The translations under genes were made by a program, and so were the position numbers. Shown one piece after another: positions 42,439 through 51,403 of a stretch of DNA of 64,000 nt (positions are counted from its first letter, which is position 1; each line of letters starts with the position of its first letter). This DNA is from Chryseobacterium pennae (GTDB taxonomy: Bacteria; Bacteroidota; Bacteroidia; Flavobacteriales; Weeksellaceae): the NCBI RefSeq assembly GCF_003385515.1, contig NZ_QNVT01000029.1, forward strand, positions 1 to 64,000, in the 5' to 3' direction. The notes under the pieces were generated by a model. That model was not told where the DNA came from. It saw nothing but the letters and a program-made list of their open reading frames with translations, and ran no database searches.

Positions 42439-45400
42439 ATGGTAGAGATGTTTATAAGACGAAAGGTTCTTTCGTTGGTTATTTCCATATTATTTGTATT
42501 GCTGGGAATTATGGCCTTATTAAAGATGCCCATTACCCAGTTCCCGGATATTGTACCGCCCTCCGTAACGGTAACAGCAAAATATACCGGAGCCAATGCC
42601 GAAGTATCAGCCAATGCGGTTGCACTTCCATTGGAACGAGCCATCAACGGAGTACCGGGAATGACGTATATGTCAACGGTAACTTCCAATGACGGGCTTA
42701 CTTTGATCCAGGTTTTCTTTGAAGTAGGAACCGATCCGGATGTAGCAGCAGTAAATGTTCAGAACAGGGTGACAACCATCTTGGATGAGCTCCCTGAAGA
42801 GGTAATCCGTGCCGGAGTAACTACTGAAAAGGAGGTGAACAGTATGCTGATGTACCTCAACATTACGAGTACAGACCCAAGCCAGGATGAGCAGTTCATT
42901 TACAATTTTACGGATATTAATGTTCTTCAGGAACTGAAACGTATTGATGGAGTAGGCCGTGCAGAGATCATGGGACAGAAAGAATACTCTATGAGAGTTT
43001 GGCTGGATCCGCAGAAGATGGCAGCGTATAATATTTCAGCAGATGAAGTGATTACTTCTTTGCAAAAACAGAATATTTCGGCAGCACCAGGAAAGGTAGG
43101 AGAAACTTCAGGAAAAACATCCAGTCAGCTACAGTACGTAGTTAAATATAAAGGGAAATTCTTTGAGCCTAAACAATATGAAGAAGTTCCCATCAGGTCA
43201 GATGTAGACGGAACGATTTTGAAACTTAAAGATATTGCCAAAGTGGAATTCGGGGCGATGAATTACGGAATGGTTTCCAAGACAGACGGAAGACCTTCTG
43301 CATCTATTATGATGAAGCAGCGTCCGGGATCCAATGCCTCTGAAGTTATTGAAAATGTAAAGGCTAAAATGGAAGAATTAAAAGGTACTTCATTCCCACC
43401 CGGAATGGAATTCAATATGGCCTACGATGTTTCCAGATTCCTTGATGCTTCAATCAGTGCGGTATTGATAACTCTTATCGAAGCCTTTATTCTGGTAGGA
43501 ATTGTAGTATTTATTTTCCTTCAGGACTGGCGTTCTACGTTAATTCCTGTATTGGCAGTTCCGGTAGCATTGGTAGGAACCTTTGCCTTTATGAATATGC
43601 TGGATTTCTCAGTAAACCTATTAACTTTATTTGCTTTGGTACTGGCCATCGGAATTGTGGTGGATAATGCGATTGTCGTCGTAGAAGCTGTCCATGTAAA
43701 AATGGAAGAAGGTATGAACGCAATGGATGCTACTATCAGTGCTACAAAAGAAATTGCAGGAGCAGTAATAGCAATCACCATTGTAATGTCTGCAGTATTT
43801 ATTCCCGTAGCATTCCTTGATGGTCCGGTGGGAGTATTTTACCGACAGTTTTCATTAACATTAGCCATCAGTATTGTGATTTCTGGGGTGAACGCATTAA
43901 CGCTTACTCCGGCATTGTGTGCCATTATTTTAAAACCACACGATCACAATAAAAAGAAGACCATTATTGATAGGGCTTTCCAGAGCTTTAATACAGGCTT
44001 TGAAAGACTGACTAATGGCTACGTAAATATTCTATCAAAATTTGCAACAAGAACTACAGTTACTTTTGGGCTATTGTTCTTATTTATAGGATTAACATTT
44101 GTGACCAGTAAGTTCCTTCCCACCGGATTTATTCCAATGGAAGATCAGGGAATGGTATATGTAAGTGTAACCACTCCGCAGGGAGCTACGGTAGAAAGAA
44201 CGGAAAAAGTACTGGATGAAGTAACGGTTATTGCCAAGAAAATAAAAGGTGTAGAAAACGTAACCACTCTTGCAGGATACAGCATTGTAACAGAAATCGC
44301 AGGTTCATCCTACGGAATGGCCATGATTAACCTTAAAGACTGGAAAGAAAGATCCATTTCAGTCAATGACCTGATCACCGAACTTTCAGAAAAAACAAAA
44401 GGAATTGCAGATGCCCAGATTGAAATCTTTGCACCACCAACGGTTCCTGGGTTCGGAAATACCAGTGGTTTTGAATTGCGTTTATTGGACAGAACAGGGG
44501 GAACCATTGAAAATACTGATAAAATCACCAAAGATTTTGTCAAAAAACTGAATGAAGCTCCCGAGCTGCAGAACAACTTTACCAGCTTCGATGCTACTTT
44601 CCCGCAATATATGATTAATGTGGATTATGATATGGCAGCGAAGAAAGGAGTATCTGTAGACAATGCGATGTCCACATTACAAACTATGCTGGGATCTTAT
44701 TATGCAACCAATTTTATCCGTTTTAGCCAAATGTATAAAGTGATGGTTCAGGCAAGCCCGGAACACAGGGACACCCCTGAAAGCATTCTCAATTTATATC
44801 TTAAAAATGATAAAGGTGAAATGGTTCCTTTTTCAACGTTTATCACTATTGAAAAAGTATATGGACCAGAGGTACTTACAAGATACAATATGTATATGTC
44901 TGCTATGATTAATGGGGAACCCGCTGAGGGATACAGTTCCGGTGATGCTATTGCTGCTGTAGAACGTGTAGCCAAAGAGATCCTACCAAGAGGTTTCGAT
45001 ATTGAATGGTCCGGGATGACAAGAGAAGAAATTCTATCCGGAAACCAGACGGTATATATTTTCCTGATCTGTCTGTTGTTCGTATACCTTTTATTGGCAG
45101 CGCAATATGAAAGTTTCCTTCTTCCGATGCCTGTACTATTAAGTCTTCCGACGGGAATCTTCGGATCCTATATCGCATTGGTACTGGCAGGATTGGATAA
45201 TAATATTTATGCACAGGTGGCTCTGGTCATGCTGATCGGACTATTGGCTAAAAATGCCATTCTGATTGTAGAATTTGCTGTAGCCAGAAACAAACAGGGA
45301 TACGATATTATTCCGGCAGCTATTGAAGGAGCAAGACAACGTCTGAGGCCTATCCTGATGACTTCCTTTGCTTTTGTGGCCGGTCTTATTCCGTTGTGTA

Positions 45401-45561
45401 TAGCATCCGGAGCGGGAGCAATCGGTAACCGTTCCATTGGTACGGCAGCAGCAGGAGGAATGCTGATAGGAACTGTTTTCGGATTGGTGGTCATTCCGGG
45501 ACTGTATATATTCTTTGCAAAACTTGAAAATAAGAAGAAAGATGAAAAGATTAAATCATAG
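42439..45561 (+). CDS. RND multidrug efflux permease (HAE-1 type)
   Basis: A 1040-residue proton-driven pump of the AcrB/HAE-1 family with the expected twelve transmembrane helices and two large periplasmic loops. The N-terminus RRKVLSLVISILFVLLGIMALLKMPITQFPDI is typical. The proton-relay helix reads GIVVDNAIVVVE: the first Asp (409) is kept but the second Asp found in AcrB is Asn here. The TM10 Lys is kept in GLLAKNAILIVEFA. Substrates are probably hydrophobic drugs or dyes. The downstream channel gene overlaps its 3' end by 20 bp. Confidence 0.96.
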   Translation: MVEMFIRRKVLSLVISILFVLLGIMALLKMPITQFPDIVPPSVTVTAKYTGANAEVSANAVALPLERAINGVPGMTYMSTVTSNDGLTLIQVFFEVGTDPDVAAVNVQNRVTTILDELPEEVIRAGVTTEKEVNSMLMYLNITSTDPSQDEQFIYNFTDINVLQELKRIDGVGRAEIMGQKEYSMRVWLDPQKMAAYNISADEVITSLQKQNISAAPGKVGETSGKTSSQLQYVVKYKGKFFEPKQYEEVPIRSDVDGTILKLKDIAKVEFGAMNYGMVSKTDGRPSASIMMKQRPGSNASEVIENVKAKMEELKGTSFPPGMEFNMAYDVSRFLDASISAVLITLIEAFILVGIVVFIFLQDWRSTLIPVLAVPVALVGTFAFMNMLDFSVNLLTLFALVLAIGIVVDNAIVVVEAVHVKMEEGMNAMDATISATKEIAGAVIAITIVMSAVFIPVAFLDGPVGVFYRQFSLTLAISIVISGVNALTLTPALCAIILKPHDHNKKKTIIDRAFQSFNTGFERLTNGYVNILSKFATRTTVTFGLLFLFIGLTFVTSKFLPTGFIPMEDQGMVYVSVTTPQGATVERTEKVLDEVTVIAKKIKGVENVTTLAGYSIVTEIAGSSYGMAMINLKDWKERSISVNDLITELSEKTKGIADAQIEIFAPPTVPGFGNTSGFELRLLDRTGGTIENTDKITKDFVKKLNEAPELQNNFTSFDATFPQYMINVDYDMAAKKGVSVDNAMSTLQTMLGSYYATNFIRFSQMYKVMVQASPEHRDTPESILNLYLKNDKGEMVPFSTFITIEKVYGPEVLTRYNMYMSAMINGEPAEGYSSGDAIAAVERVAKEILPRGFDIEWSGMTREEILSGNQTVYIFLICLLFVYLLLAAQYESFLLPMPVLLSLPTGIFGSYIALVLAGLDNNIYAQVALVMLIGLLAKNAILIVEFAVARNKQGYDIIPAAIEGARQRLRPILMTSFAFVAGLIPLCIASGAGAIGNRSIGTAAAGGMLIGTVFGLVVIPGLYIFFAKLENKKKDEKIKS

Positions 45562-46990
45562 ACATATTTTGTATGGAATAGCCGCTTTAAGCTTAGCTTC
45601 TTGTGCCGTTCCGAAGGTTGCTGAACTGAAAAAAGCTCAGGCGCTTCCGGAAATGCCTGTTAAATCAGCCAGCTCAGAAGAATTTCAACACCTGAATCTG
45701 AAAGCGTATTTCACAGATACTCACTTATTGGAACTTTTCGATAAAGTTGTTCAGGCCAATCCTGATTTTCAGATTGCACAACAAAGAGTGGAAATTGCTA
45801 ATAGCTTCCTGCAAAGATCAAAAATGGATCTTTTGCCTTCTCTTGAGGTAGGAGCAGAAGTTGCCGGAAACCGTTATGGAAAATATACCATGGAAGGAGT
45901 GGGAAATTATGACACTAACCTTTCTCCCAATATTACCGAAGACCAGAAAATCAACCGTGATTTTACTCCCAATTACTGGCTGGGAGCAAGAAGCAGCTGG
46001 GAAATTGATGCCTGGGGGAAACTGAAGAATAAAAAAATTGCTGCCCAAAAGAAGTATCTGGCTTCTACGGAAGGGCTGCGATTGCTTCAGGTAGAACTTT
46101 TCACAGATATTGCGAATCTGTATTATCAGTTGGTAACTTTAGATAACCGTCTGGCCATTTATCAGAAGAACTATAAACTCCAGCAGAGAGCCTTCGAAAT
46201 TGTTCTGGCGCAGCGTGAAGTGGGAAAAGCTACAGAACTTGCTGTCCAGCAGTTTAAAGCTCAGAATAATAACTGGCTGGCAGAAATTGAACATATTAAA
46301 GTGGAGATCGTTACTGTAGAGCAGGCGATCACAACTTTAACAGGAAGTTATGGTGGCGAAGTAAAACGTGGTAAAACGCTGATGCCAACAAATACTGATG
46401 TTTTAAACAGAACTGTGAATGTAGAAGCTGTGATCCATGCAAGGCCGGATGTAGCTGCTAATTATTATGTATTGGAGGCTTCTCAGGCCGATGCAAAAGC
46501 TGCAAGAGCTGCTTTTTACCCTAAAATTGACCTGGGTGCAGGGATCGGGATGAATTCCTTTTCTGTGGAAACACTTTTCAAACCAAGTTCATTAGCAGGG
46601 CAGCTGTTGGGTGGATTGATGGTACCCGTTTTTAATAAAGGCCAGCTTAAGTATGAGTTCAAAGTAGCCAGTAAAGAGCAGGAGATAGCTTTTTTAAATT
46701 ATCAGAAAAGCATAACCACTGCCTTTAATGAGCTTCAGTCTATTTTGAAACAGACCAGAATTTACGAAAAGGTTTTAAAATTAAAATCAGAAGAGGTTGG
46801 CTTTCTGGATCGAGGAGTTGAAGTTTCCAATGATCTGTATCTAACAGGATATGCCAATTATTTTGAACTGATTAATTCACAGAAAAGCAAATTGATTGCA
46901 GAACTTGATCTTTTACAGTTCCAGCATCAGAATACCAGAAATAATGTTTTGTTGTTTAAAGCTTTAGGAGGAAAGCTGAATCAGAACTAA
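45542..46990 (+). CDS. RND outer-membrane channel (TolC/OprM family)
   Basis: About 480 residues, a lipoprotein (LSLASCAVPKV, Cys at about 20). Outer-membrane-factor domain appears twice: NPDFQIAQQRVEIANSFLQRSKMDLLPSLEVGAE and ARPDVAANYYVLEASQADAKAARAAFYPKIDLGAG. It forms the exit duct for the RND pump. I chose ATG 45542, which overlaps the permease end by 20 bp; an upstream TTG at 45515 is in frame but less likely. A hairpin CGGTTT/AAACCG (47015-47030) before T-rich sequence follows. Confidence 0.94.
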   Translation: MKRLNHRHILYGIAALSLASCAVPKVAELKKAQALPEMPVKSASSEEFQHLNLKAYFTDTHLLELFDKVVQANPDFQIAQQRVEIANSFLQRSKMDLLPSLEVGAEVAGNRYGKYTMEGVGNYDTNLSPNITEDQKINRDFTPNYWLGARSSWEIDAWGKLKNKKIAAQKKYLASTEGLRLLQVELFTDIANLYYQLVTLDNRLAIYQKNYKLQQRAFEIVLAQREVGKATELAVQQFKAQNNNWLAEIEHIKVEIVTVEQAITTLTGSYGGEVKRGKTLMPTNTDVLNRTVNVEAVIHARPDVAANYYVLEASQADAKAARAAFYPKIDLGAGIGMNSFSVETLFKPSSLAGQLLGGLMVPVFNKGQLKYEFKVASKEQEIAFLNYQKSITTAFNELQSILKQTRIYEKVLKLKSEEVGFLDRGVEVSNDLYLTGYANYFELINSQKSKLIAELDLLQFQHQNTRNNVLLFKALGGKLNQN

Positions 46991-47014
46991 CTTATATTTT
47001 AAACAATCATTTTT

Positions 47015-47046
47015 CGGTTTTGTTAAACCGGCCATTTTTATTTTTT
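47015..47046 (+). terminator. Terminator after RND operon
   Basis: CGGTTT (47015-47020) and AAACCG (47025-47030) with loop TGTT; T-rich stretch follows. Confidence 0.6.
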
Positions 47047-47183
47047 ACGATGAAGAAAGAGGTTGTCTCACTGCGAGGCAGCTTCTTTTGATTTTCAGAA
47101 GTACAAACTGAGCTTCCAGGCGGTTACCCCATATGTTTGCTTTAGAATCTAATTTTGTAAAACCCAGTTCCTCTTTCATGAAA

Positions 47184-47213
47184 AAAGAGACGGTCTTTAA
47201 GACGGTCTCTTTC
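47184..47213 (-). terminator. Terminator near cold-shock gene
   Basis: AAAGAGAC (47184-47191) pairs with GTCTCTTT (47206-47213), with inner GTCTT/AAGAC. It lies downstream of the minus-strand cold-shock gene. Confidence 0.6.
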
Positions 47214-47261
47214 TGTATAGTTTAAAAACATATCTGCAATATCATGCAGAATGTACTGATC

Positions 47262-47684
47262 TTATTTAACAATCTGAATCTCAACTGCAGAAAATCCTTT
47301 TGGAGATTTTTCCTTTTCAAAAGAAACTTTGTTTCCTTTTTTCACCGGTTCTACACAGTTGTTATTGTGGAAGAAGATGTTTTCTTTGCTGTTATCTTCA
47401 GTAATGAAACCATATCCTTTTTCACTAAGGAAGGTAACAATACCTGTTTTTCTTGGATCCTCCTCAATAATAGGAGCAGCTCCCAATTGAATATCATCAA
47501 GGTTTACTTCCTGTCTTTGTTCAGGTGGAGTAGAAGTTAATCTTCCGAATTCATCTACATACATGAATACGTCCTCCGCTCCTTTGTTGTTGTTCGTCTT
47601 ACGATCTTCGCGTCTTAGCGCTTTTTCTTTTTGCTTTTGAATTTTTTTCTTGAAATTTTCCTTTTTAGAAAAAGAATCTGCCAT
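47262..47684 (-). CDS. Cold-shock domain protein with basic N-terminus
   Basis: A 140-residue RNA/DNA-binding protein. An N-terminal Lys/Arg-rich tail (about 1-35, KKENFKKKIQKQKEKALRRE) is followed by a linker and a C-terminal cold-shock domain (about 78-140). The RNP1-like part is KGYGFITED and the RNP2-like part is IFFHNNN. It likely melts RNA structure. A TATATTTG element on the minus strand at 47928-47935 would give a leader of about 240 nt, as in many cold-shock genes. Confidence 0.9.
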   Translation of the reverse strand: MADSFSKKENFKKKIQKQKEKALRREDRKTNNNKGAEDVFMYVDEFGRLTSTPPEQRQEVNLDDIQLGAAPIIEEDPRKTGIVTFLSEKGYGFITEDNSKENIFFHNNNCVEPVKKGNKVSFEKEKSPKGFSAVEIQIVK

Positions 47685-48373
47685 AAATTATTTTTAGTAT
47701 TTAGTTTCTATAAATTGTATTGTTCACTCTGGTCTGCCTTAGACCTTAAAGCCCGCCGATGTTTTCTGTTCTGGGTTTCCCTAATAATACAGAGCTTTAA
47801 AATTCCGACAAGTATTGTTCTGGGTAGAAGAATAAAAGTTAAAAATATGGCTGCTCAAAAAGCAAAGACTGAATAAATCTATTCTAAGTCGTTACAGAAA
47901 ACAAAGTAGTGACCTGTTAATAATATGCAAATATACAACAATAAAATGAATAAAACTGTTTTTAAATGATTGATTATCAGAAATGGTTTTTATGAAAATC
48001 TGTCCAGACAGTCTTATTTACAGGAGAATAAAGCAGTATTGACGGCTTTTTATAAAAAATCCCCAGTAAACTGAGGATTTAAAAAAATATATTAAGAATG
48101 AAATGGTGTGTTAATATGGGTGGGAAAGCATCAAATGTTGTGCCTAAAATTCACTTAAGCTGGAAAAGTTAAGCAACTGTTTAATATATAAAATGGGATA
48201 TAAACTCTATCTGCTTGGTAGATAATAGGATATTGGAAAAAATATGTTTATATAAATTTTATAATATTTTTAAAGTTAAAATTGAAGTCTATCTGAAATT
48301 TCCGAAAAATTCACCATGTTGAGATGCTTTTTATTATTCATCTTTGCTTCATTAACAAATAAAAAATAAAATA
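47685..48373. other. Gene-free region with long leader of cold-shock gene
   Basis: 689 bp. The left third is the probable 5' leader of the cold-shock gene (47685 to about 47922), with a GGTCT/AGACC hairpin (47731-47745) and the direct repeat TGTTCTGGGT (47767 and 47816). The rest holds a weak hairpin AATCC..GGATT near 48057-48081 and AT-rich sequence. Confidence 0.5.
47928..47935 (-). promoter_or_regulatory. -7 element of cold-shock gene
   Basis: On the minus strand TATATTTG, about 244 bases upstream of the start codon. Implies a long untranslated leader. Confidence 0.4.
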
Positions 48374-49129
48374 ATGTCAACACAAGATGTAAAAGGAAAA
48401 GTTGTTTTAATAGCCGGAGGAGGTAAAAACCTTGGTGGATTGCTAAGTAGAGATTTTGCAGCAAAAGGAGCAAAACTGGCAATACACTATAATAGTGAAA
48501 GCTCAAGAGCAGAAAGTGAAAAGACTCTGGCAGAAGTTCAGGCATTGGGCGCTGAAGCATTTCTGTTTCAGGGTGATCTTACTAAAGTGGATAATCTTAC
48601 CAAGTTTTTTGATGAAACTATTTCCCGTTTTGGAGGAGTAGATATTGCAATCAATACAGTAGGAATGGTCCTTAAAAAACCATTTTCAGAAACTACAGAA
48701 GCAGAATATGATACTATGTTCAACGTGAATTCAAAATCAGCTTACTTCTTTTTGCAGGAAGCAGGTAAAAAAATAAATGACCACGGAAAGATCTGTACAA
48801 TTGTTACTTCGTTACTGGCAGCATATACAGGTTTGTATTCTACTTATGCAGGAGCAAAGGCACCTGTAGAGCATTTTACCAGAGCTGCATCTAAGGAATT
48901 CGGAGCCAGAGGAATTTCTGTAACAGCAGTGGCACCTGGCCCAATGGATACTCCTTTCTTCTATGGTCAGGAAACAGATGATGCAGTAGCTTATCATAAA
49001 TCTGCCTCAGCATTGGGCGGGCTTACCGATATTAAAGATATCGCTCCATTGGTAGAATTTTTAGTTACTGATGGCTGGTGGATCACAGGGCAGACTATTT
49101 TTGCCAATGGTGGTTATACAACAAGATAA
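48374..49129 (+). CDS. SDR-family oxidoreductase
   Basis: A 251-residue short-chain dehydrogenase/reductase. The cofactor motif is the variant IAGGGKNLGG in place of TGxxxGIG. The active-site YxxxK is YAGAK in YSTYAGAKAPVEHF. A catalytic-type Ser precedes it in CTIVTSLLAAYTG. The C-terminus GWWITGQTIFANGGYTTR is typical. Cofactor preference and substrate unknown. The CATCTTTG word at 48340-48347 may be its -7 element. Confidence 0.9.
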   Translation: MSTQDVKGKVVLIAGGGKNLGGLLSRDFAAKGAKLAIHYNSESSRAESEKTLAEVQALGAEAFLFQGDLTKVDNLTKFFDETISRFGGVDIAINTVGMVLKKPFSETTEAEYDTMFNVNSKSAYFFLQEAGKKINDHGKICTIVTSLLAAYTGLYSTYAGAKAPVEHFTRAASKEFGARGISVTAVAPGPMDTPFFYGQETDDAVAYHKSASALGGLTDIKDIAPLVEFLVTDGWWITGQTIFANGGYTTR

Positions 49130-49148
49130 TCTGAAATGCATAAAAAAA

Positions 49149-49185
49149 TAAACTCACTGAAAATTGTTTTCAGTGAGTTTTTTAT
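49149..49185. terminator. Bidirectional terminator (SDR / lgt)
   Basis: AACTCACTGAAAA (49151-49163) pairs with TTTTCAGTGAGTT (49167-49179), 13 bp perfect stem, T's follow. Confidence 0.9.
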
Positions 49186-49205
49186 TGATCAGAAGGAGTA
49201 CGAAA

Positions 49206-50042
49206 CTATAAAGTTTTCATTTTTCCTTTGTCCAGGATACTTTTAATAATGAAAAACAATCCCAGAAGTACAAAAGGAATACTTAAAAGCTGTCCCATAT
49301 TTAAGCTCATTCCATGTTCAAATTCGACCTGATCTACTTTAATAAATTCGATCAGGATTCTCATGATAAAAATTAAAAGAATACTGATCCCGAAGTAAAA
49401 CCCTTTTCCGATTTTGAATATATCTTTCTTGTAAATAAGGTATACGAAAAGGAAAATAATTAAATAAGAGATTGCCTCATACAATTGTGCAGGATGTCTT
49501 GGAAGATCATCTACCTGATGGAATATAAAAGCCCATGGAACATTGGTAGGAACTCCAATGATTTCCGAGTTCATAAGATTGGCAAGCCTGATAAAAACTC
49601 CACCTAAAGGAAGTACAATAGCAATAGCATCCAAAACTGTCATTAAAGGGATCTTAAACTTTCTCGCATAGATCAGCAGCATAATCATCAGTCCAATTCC
49701 CCCACCATGGCTTGCAAGCCCTGCAAAACCGGTAAAGTGGTAGGCTCCATCCGGACCTCTCTGGATTGGCAGGAAGATTTCAAGCGGATGCTGAGAATAG
49801 TAATCGAAATCATAAAAGATGCAGTGCCCTAACCTGGCTCCGGCAAAAATTCCGATAAGGGCATATGAAAATAAAGCATCATGTGCCTGTGTACTCAGAT
49901 TTTCTTTTTTATAGATCATTTTTAAAATATTAAAGCATAAAACAAGCCCTGAAAGAAATAAAAGGCCATAGTATTTGACGGAAACACCTAAAATATTAAC
50001 GATTTCAGGATTCACATTCCAGTTGATGTATAATAAACTCAT
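49206..50042 (-). CDS. lgt: Prolipoprotein diacylglyceryl transferase Lgt
   Basis: A 278-residue inner-membrane enzyme that adds diacylglycerol to the lipobox Cys of prolipoproteins, needed for every lipoprotein in this window. Seven membrane helices are expected. The family signature LASHGGGIGLMIMLL (HGG) is present, with FIRLANLMNSEIIGVP and RHPAQLYEAISYL nearby (conserved Arg, Asn, Glu, His). The minus-strand promoter has TATCTTTG at 50070-50077. Confidence 0.95.
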   Translation of the reverse strand: MSLLYINWNVNPEIVNILGVSVKYYGLLFLSGLVLCFNILKMIYKKENLSTQAHDALFSYALIGIFAGARLGHCIFYDFDYYSQHPLEIFLPIQRGPDGAYHFTGFAGLASHGGGIGLMIMLLIYARKFKIPLMTVLDAIAIVLPLGGVFIRLANLMNSEIIGVPTNVPWAFIFHQVDDLPRHPAQLYEAISYLIIFLFVYLIYKKDIFKIGKGFYFGISILLIFIMRILIEFIKVDQVEFEHGMSLNMGQLLSIPFVLLGLFFIIKSILDKGKMKTL

Positions 50043-50069
50043 TGATATTGTTATCGGATTTTACGGATG

Positions 50070-50077
50070 CAAAGATA
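50070..50077 (-). promoter_or_regulatory. -7 element of lgt
   Basis: On the minus strand TATCTTTG, 27 bases upstream of the start codon. Confidence 0.5.
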
Positions 50078-50234
50078 AGAAAAATAGGATTTTTTTGAGC
50101 GACAACACTGTTTTGAGAATCAACGGACTGAATTGTAGAGTTTTAGTGGGATTGTATACTGCTTTGCATTTTTCAAAGTTTTCTATAAAAACCTTAAGAA
50201 CTGAACGATGAAGCTTATTGTTTCCGAAATACTG

Positions 50235-51239
50235 TCAGGTAGAAGCTCTATAGATTAATTCTGCATCCATCATAATACATTTGCTTGGAGAAGAGTTATT
50301 TTTAATTTTTTCTAAAGCCAGTTCTGCAGCAATCTCACCCATCTTTTCCAAAGGTTGCTGTACACTGGTAAGCTGAGGGAAAACCATGGATGATAGTTCC
50401 GTTCCGGAGAAACTGGCAACTGCTACATCATCAGGAATTCTTATCTTCTGTTCATGAAGGTAATTCATGGCCCCTAAAGCTAATGTGTCACTAAATGCAA
50501 AAATACTGTCAAACTCTATATTTTTGCTTATTAGCTGTTTGATGGCCTTTTTTCCGTGTTCAAAAGTCATTCCATCCGCCTGTACAATAAGGTTTTCATC
50601 AAAAATGTTATATTTCATGAGAATACGCTTATAGCCATTCACTCTTTCCATCGCGTTTCGAATAGTAGCCGGTCCCATCATGTGAACAATTCTTTTTCGC
50701 CCAGTTTTGATTAAGTATTCCACCATCAGTGAAGCTTTAATATAATCATTGACTATTACTTTCGATACATCCAGAGATTCATGGGGAATTCTGTCAAAAA
50801 ATATCAATGGAGTTCCTTGCTTCATAATATGTTGATAAATATCATTATTATATGTTTCGTGGCAGAGATTAATAATGATAGCATCCACATTGAACTCTTC
50901 AAGGAGCTGCAGGTTTTTTCTTTCAATACAAGAATCTTCATCAGATTGTGTAATGATGATTCTATATCCCAACGGATAAAGGATATTCTGAATTCCTTTG
51001 AGGACTTTCGCAGAAAAAGGAGTAATCATTTCAGGCACTACAAACCCGATAGTTTTGGATTGTCCGGATTGTAAATTCAAGGCTGTAAGGTTGGGTTTAT
51101 ATCCCAATTTTTCCGCTGCATCCAATATCCGTTTTCTTGTTTCTTCATTCACATTTTTGTCATGAAGCAGTGCTCTTGAGATTGTAGAGGTAGATAATGA
51201 CAAAAATTTGGACAAATCTTTTATCGTTATGCGTTTCAT
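50235..51239 (-). CDS. LacI-family transcriptional regulator
   Basis: A 334-residue repressor-type regulator. The N-terminal LacI HTH is TIKDLSKFLSLSTSTISRALLHDKNVNEETR, followed by the hinge YKPNLTALNLQSG. The rest is a periplasmic-binding-protein-like ligand domain with IGFVVPEMITPFSAKVLKGIQ and FSDTLALGAMNYLHEQ. It is divergent from the polyol operon, with two identical palindromes GGGAACGTTCCC in between, which are probably its operators. The inducer is probably the polyol or its product. Confidence 0.94.
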   Translation of the reverse strand: MKRITIKDLSKFLSLSTSTISRALLHDKNVNEETRKRILDAAEKLGYKPNLTALNLQSGQSKTIGFVVPEMITPFSAKVLKGIQNILYPLGYRIIITQSDEDSCIERKNLQLLEEFNVDAIIINLCHETYNNDIYQHIMKQGTPLIFFDRIPHESLDVSKVIVNDYIKASLMVEYLIKTGRKRIVHMMGPATIRNAMERVNGYKRILMKYNIFDENLIVQADGMTFEHGKKAIKQLISKNIEFDSIFAFSDTLALGAMNYLHEQKIRIPDDVAVASFSGTELSSMVFPQLTSVQQPLEKMGEIAAELALEKIKNNSSPSKCIMMDAELIYRAST

Positions 51240-51282
51240 TAGCTCTGTTTTTTTGTTAAAAATAATAAAAAAATATCCTATT

Positions 51283-51294
51283 GGGAACGTTCCC
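51283..51294. promoter_or_regulatory. LacI operator 1
   Basis: Perfect 12-bp palindrome GGGAACGTTCCC. LacI-family operators typically are symmetric with a central CG. It lies two bases upstream of the TAGTTTTG element. Confidence 0.75.
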
Positions 51295-51295
51295 T

Positions 51296-51303
51296 TAGTT
51301 TTG
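51296..51303 (+). promoter_or_regulatory. -7 element of the polyol operon
   Basis: TAGTTTTG matches TAnnTTTG and lies between the two operators, with its last base being the first of operator 2. Binding at either operator would block the promoter. Confidence 0.55.
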
Positions 51304-51314
51304 GGAACGTTCCC
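51303..51314. promoter_or_regulatory. LacI operator 2
   Basis: A second identical palindrome GGGAACGTTCCC, centre to centre 20 bp from operator 1 (about two helical turns, same DNA face). It covers the predicted transcription start. Confidence 0.75.
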
Positions 51315-51403
51315 AGTTGTGATTTAGTAAAAAAACTTATAAGTCAATTATTTGTTAATATATATTTAACAAACTAATCAATTTATTAAATATTATACTA
51401 ATT

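Noticed and set aside
47631..47876. Plus-strand frame near the cold-shock gene
   Set aside because: Overlaps the start of the minus-strand cold-shock gene and its leader, no recognisable product.
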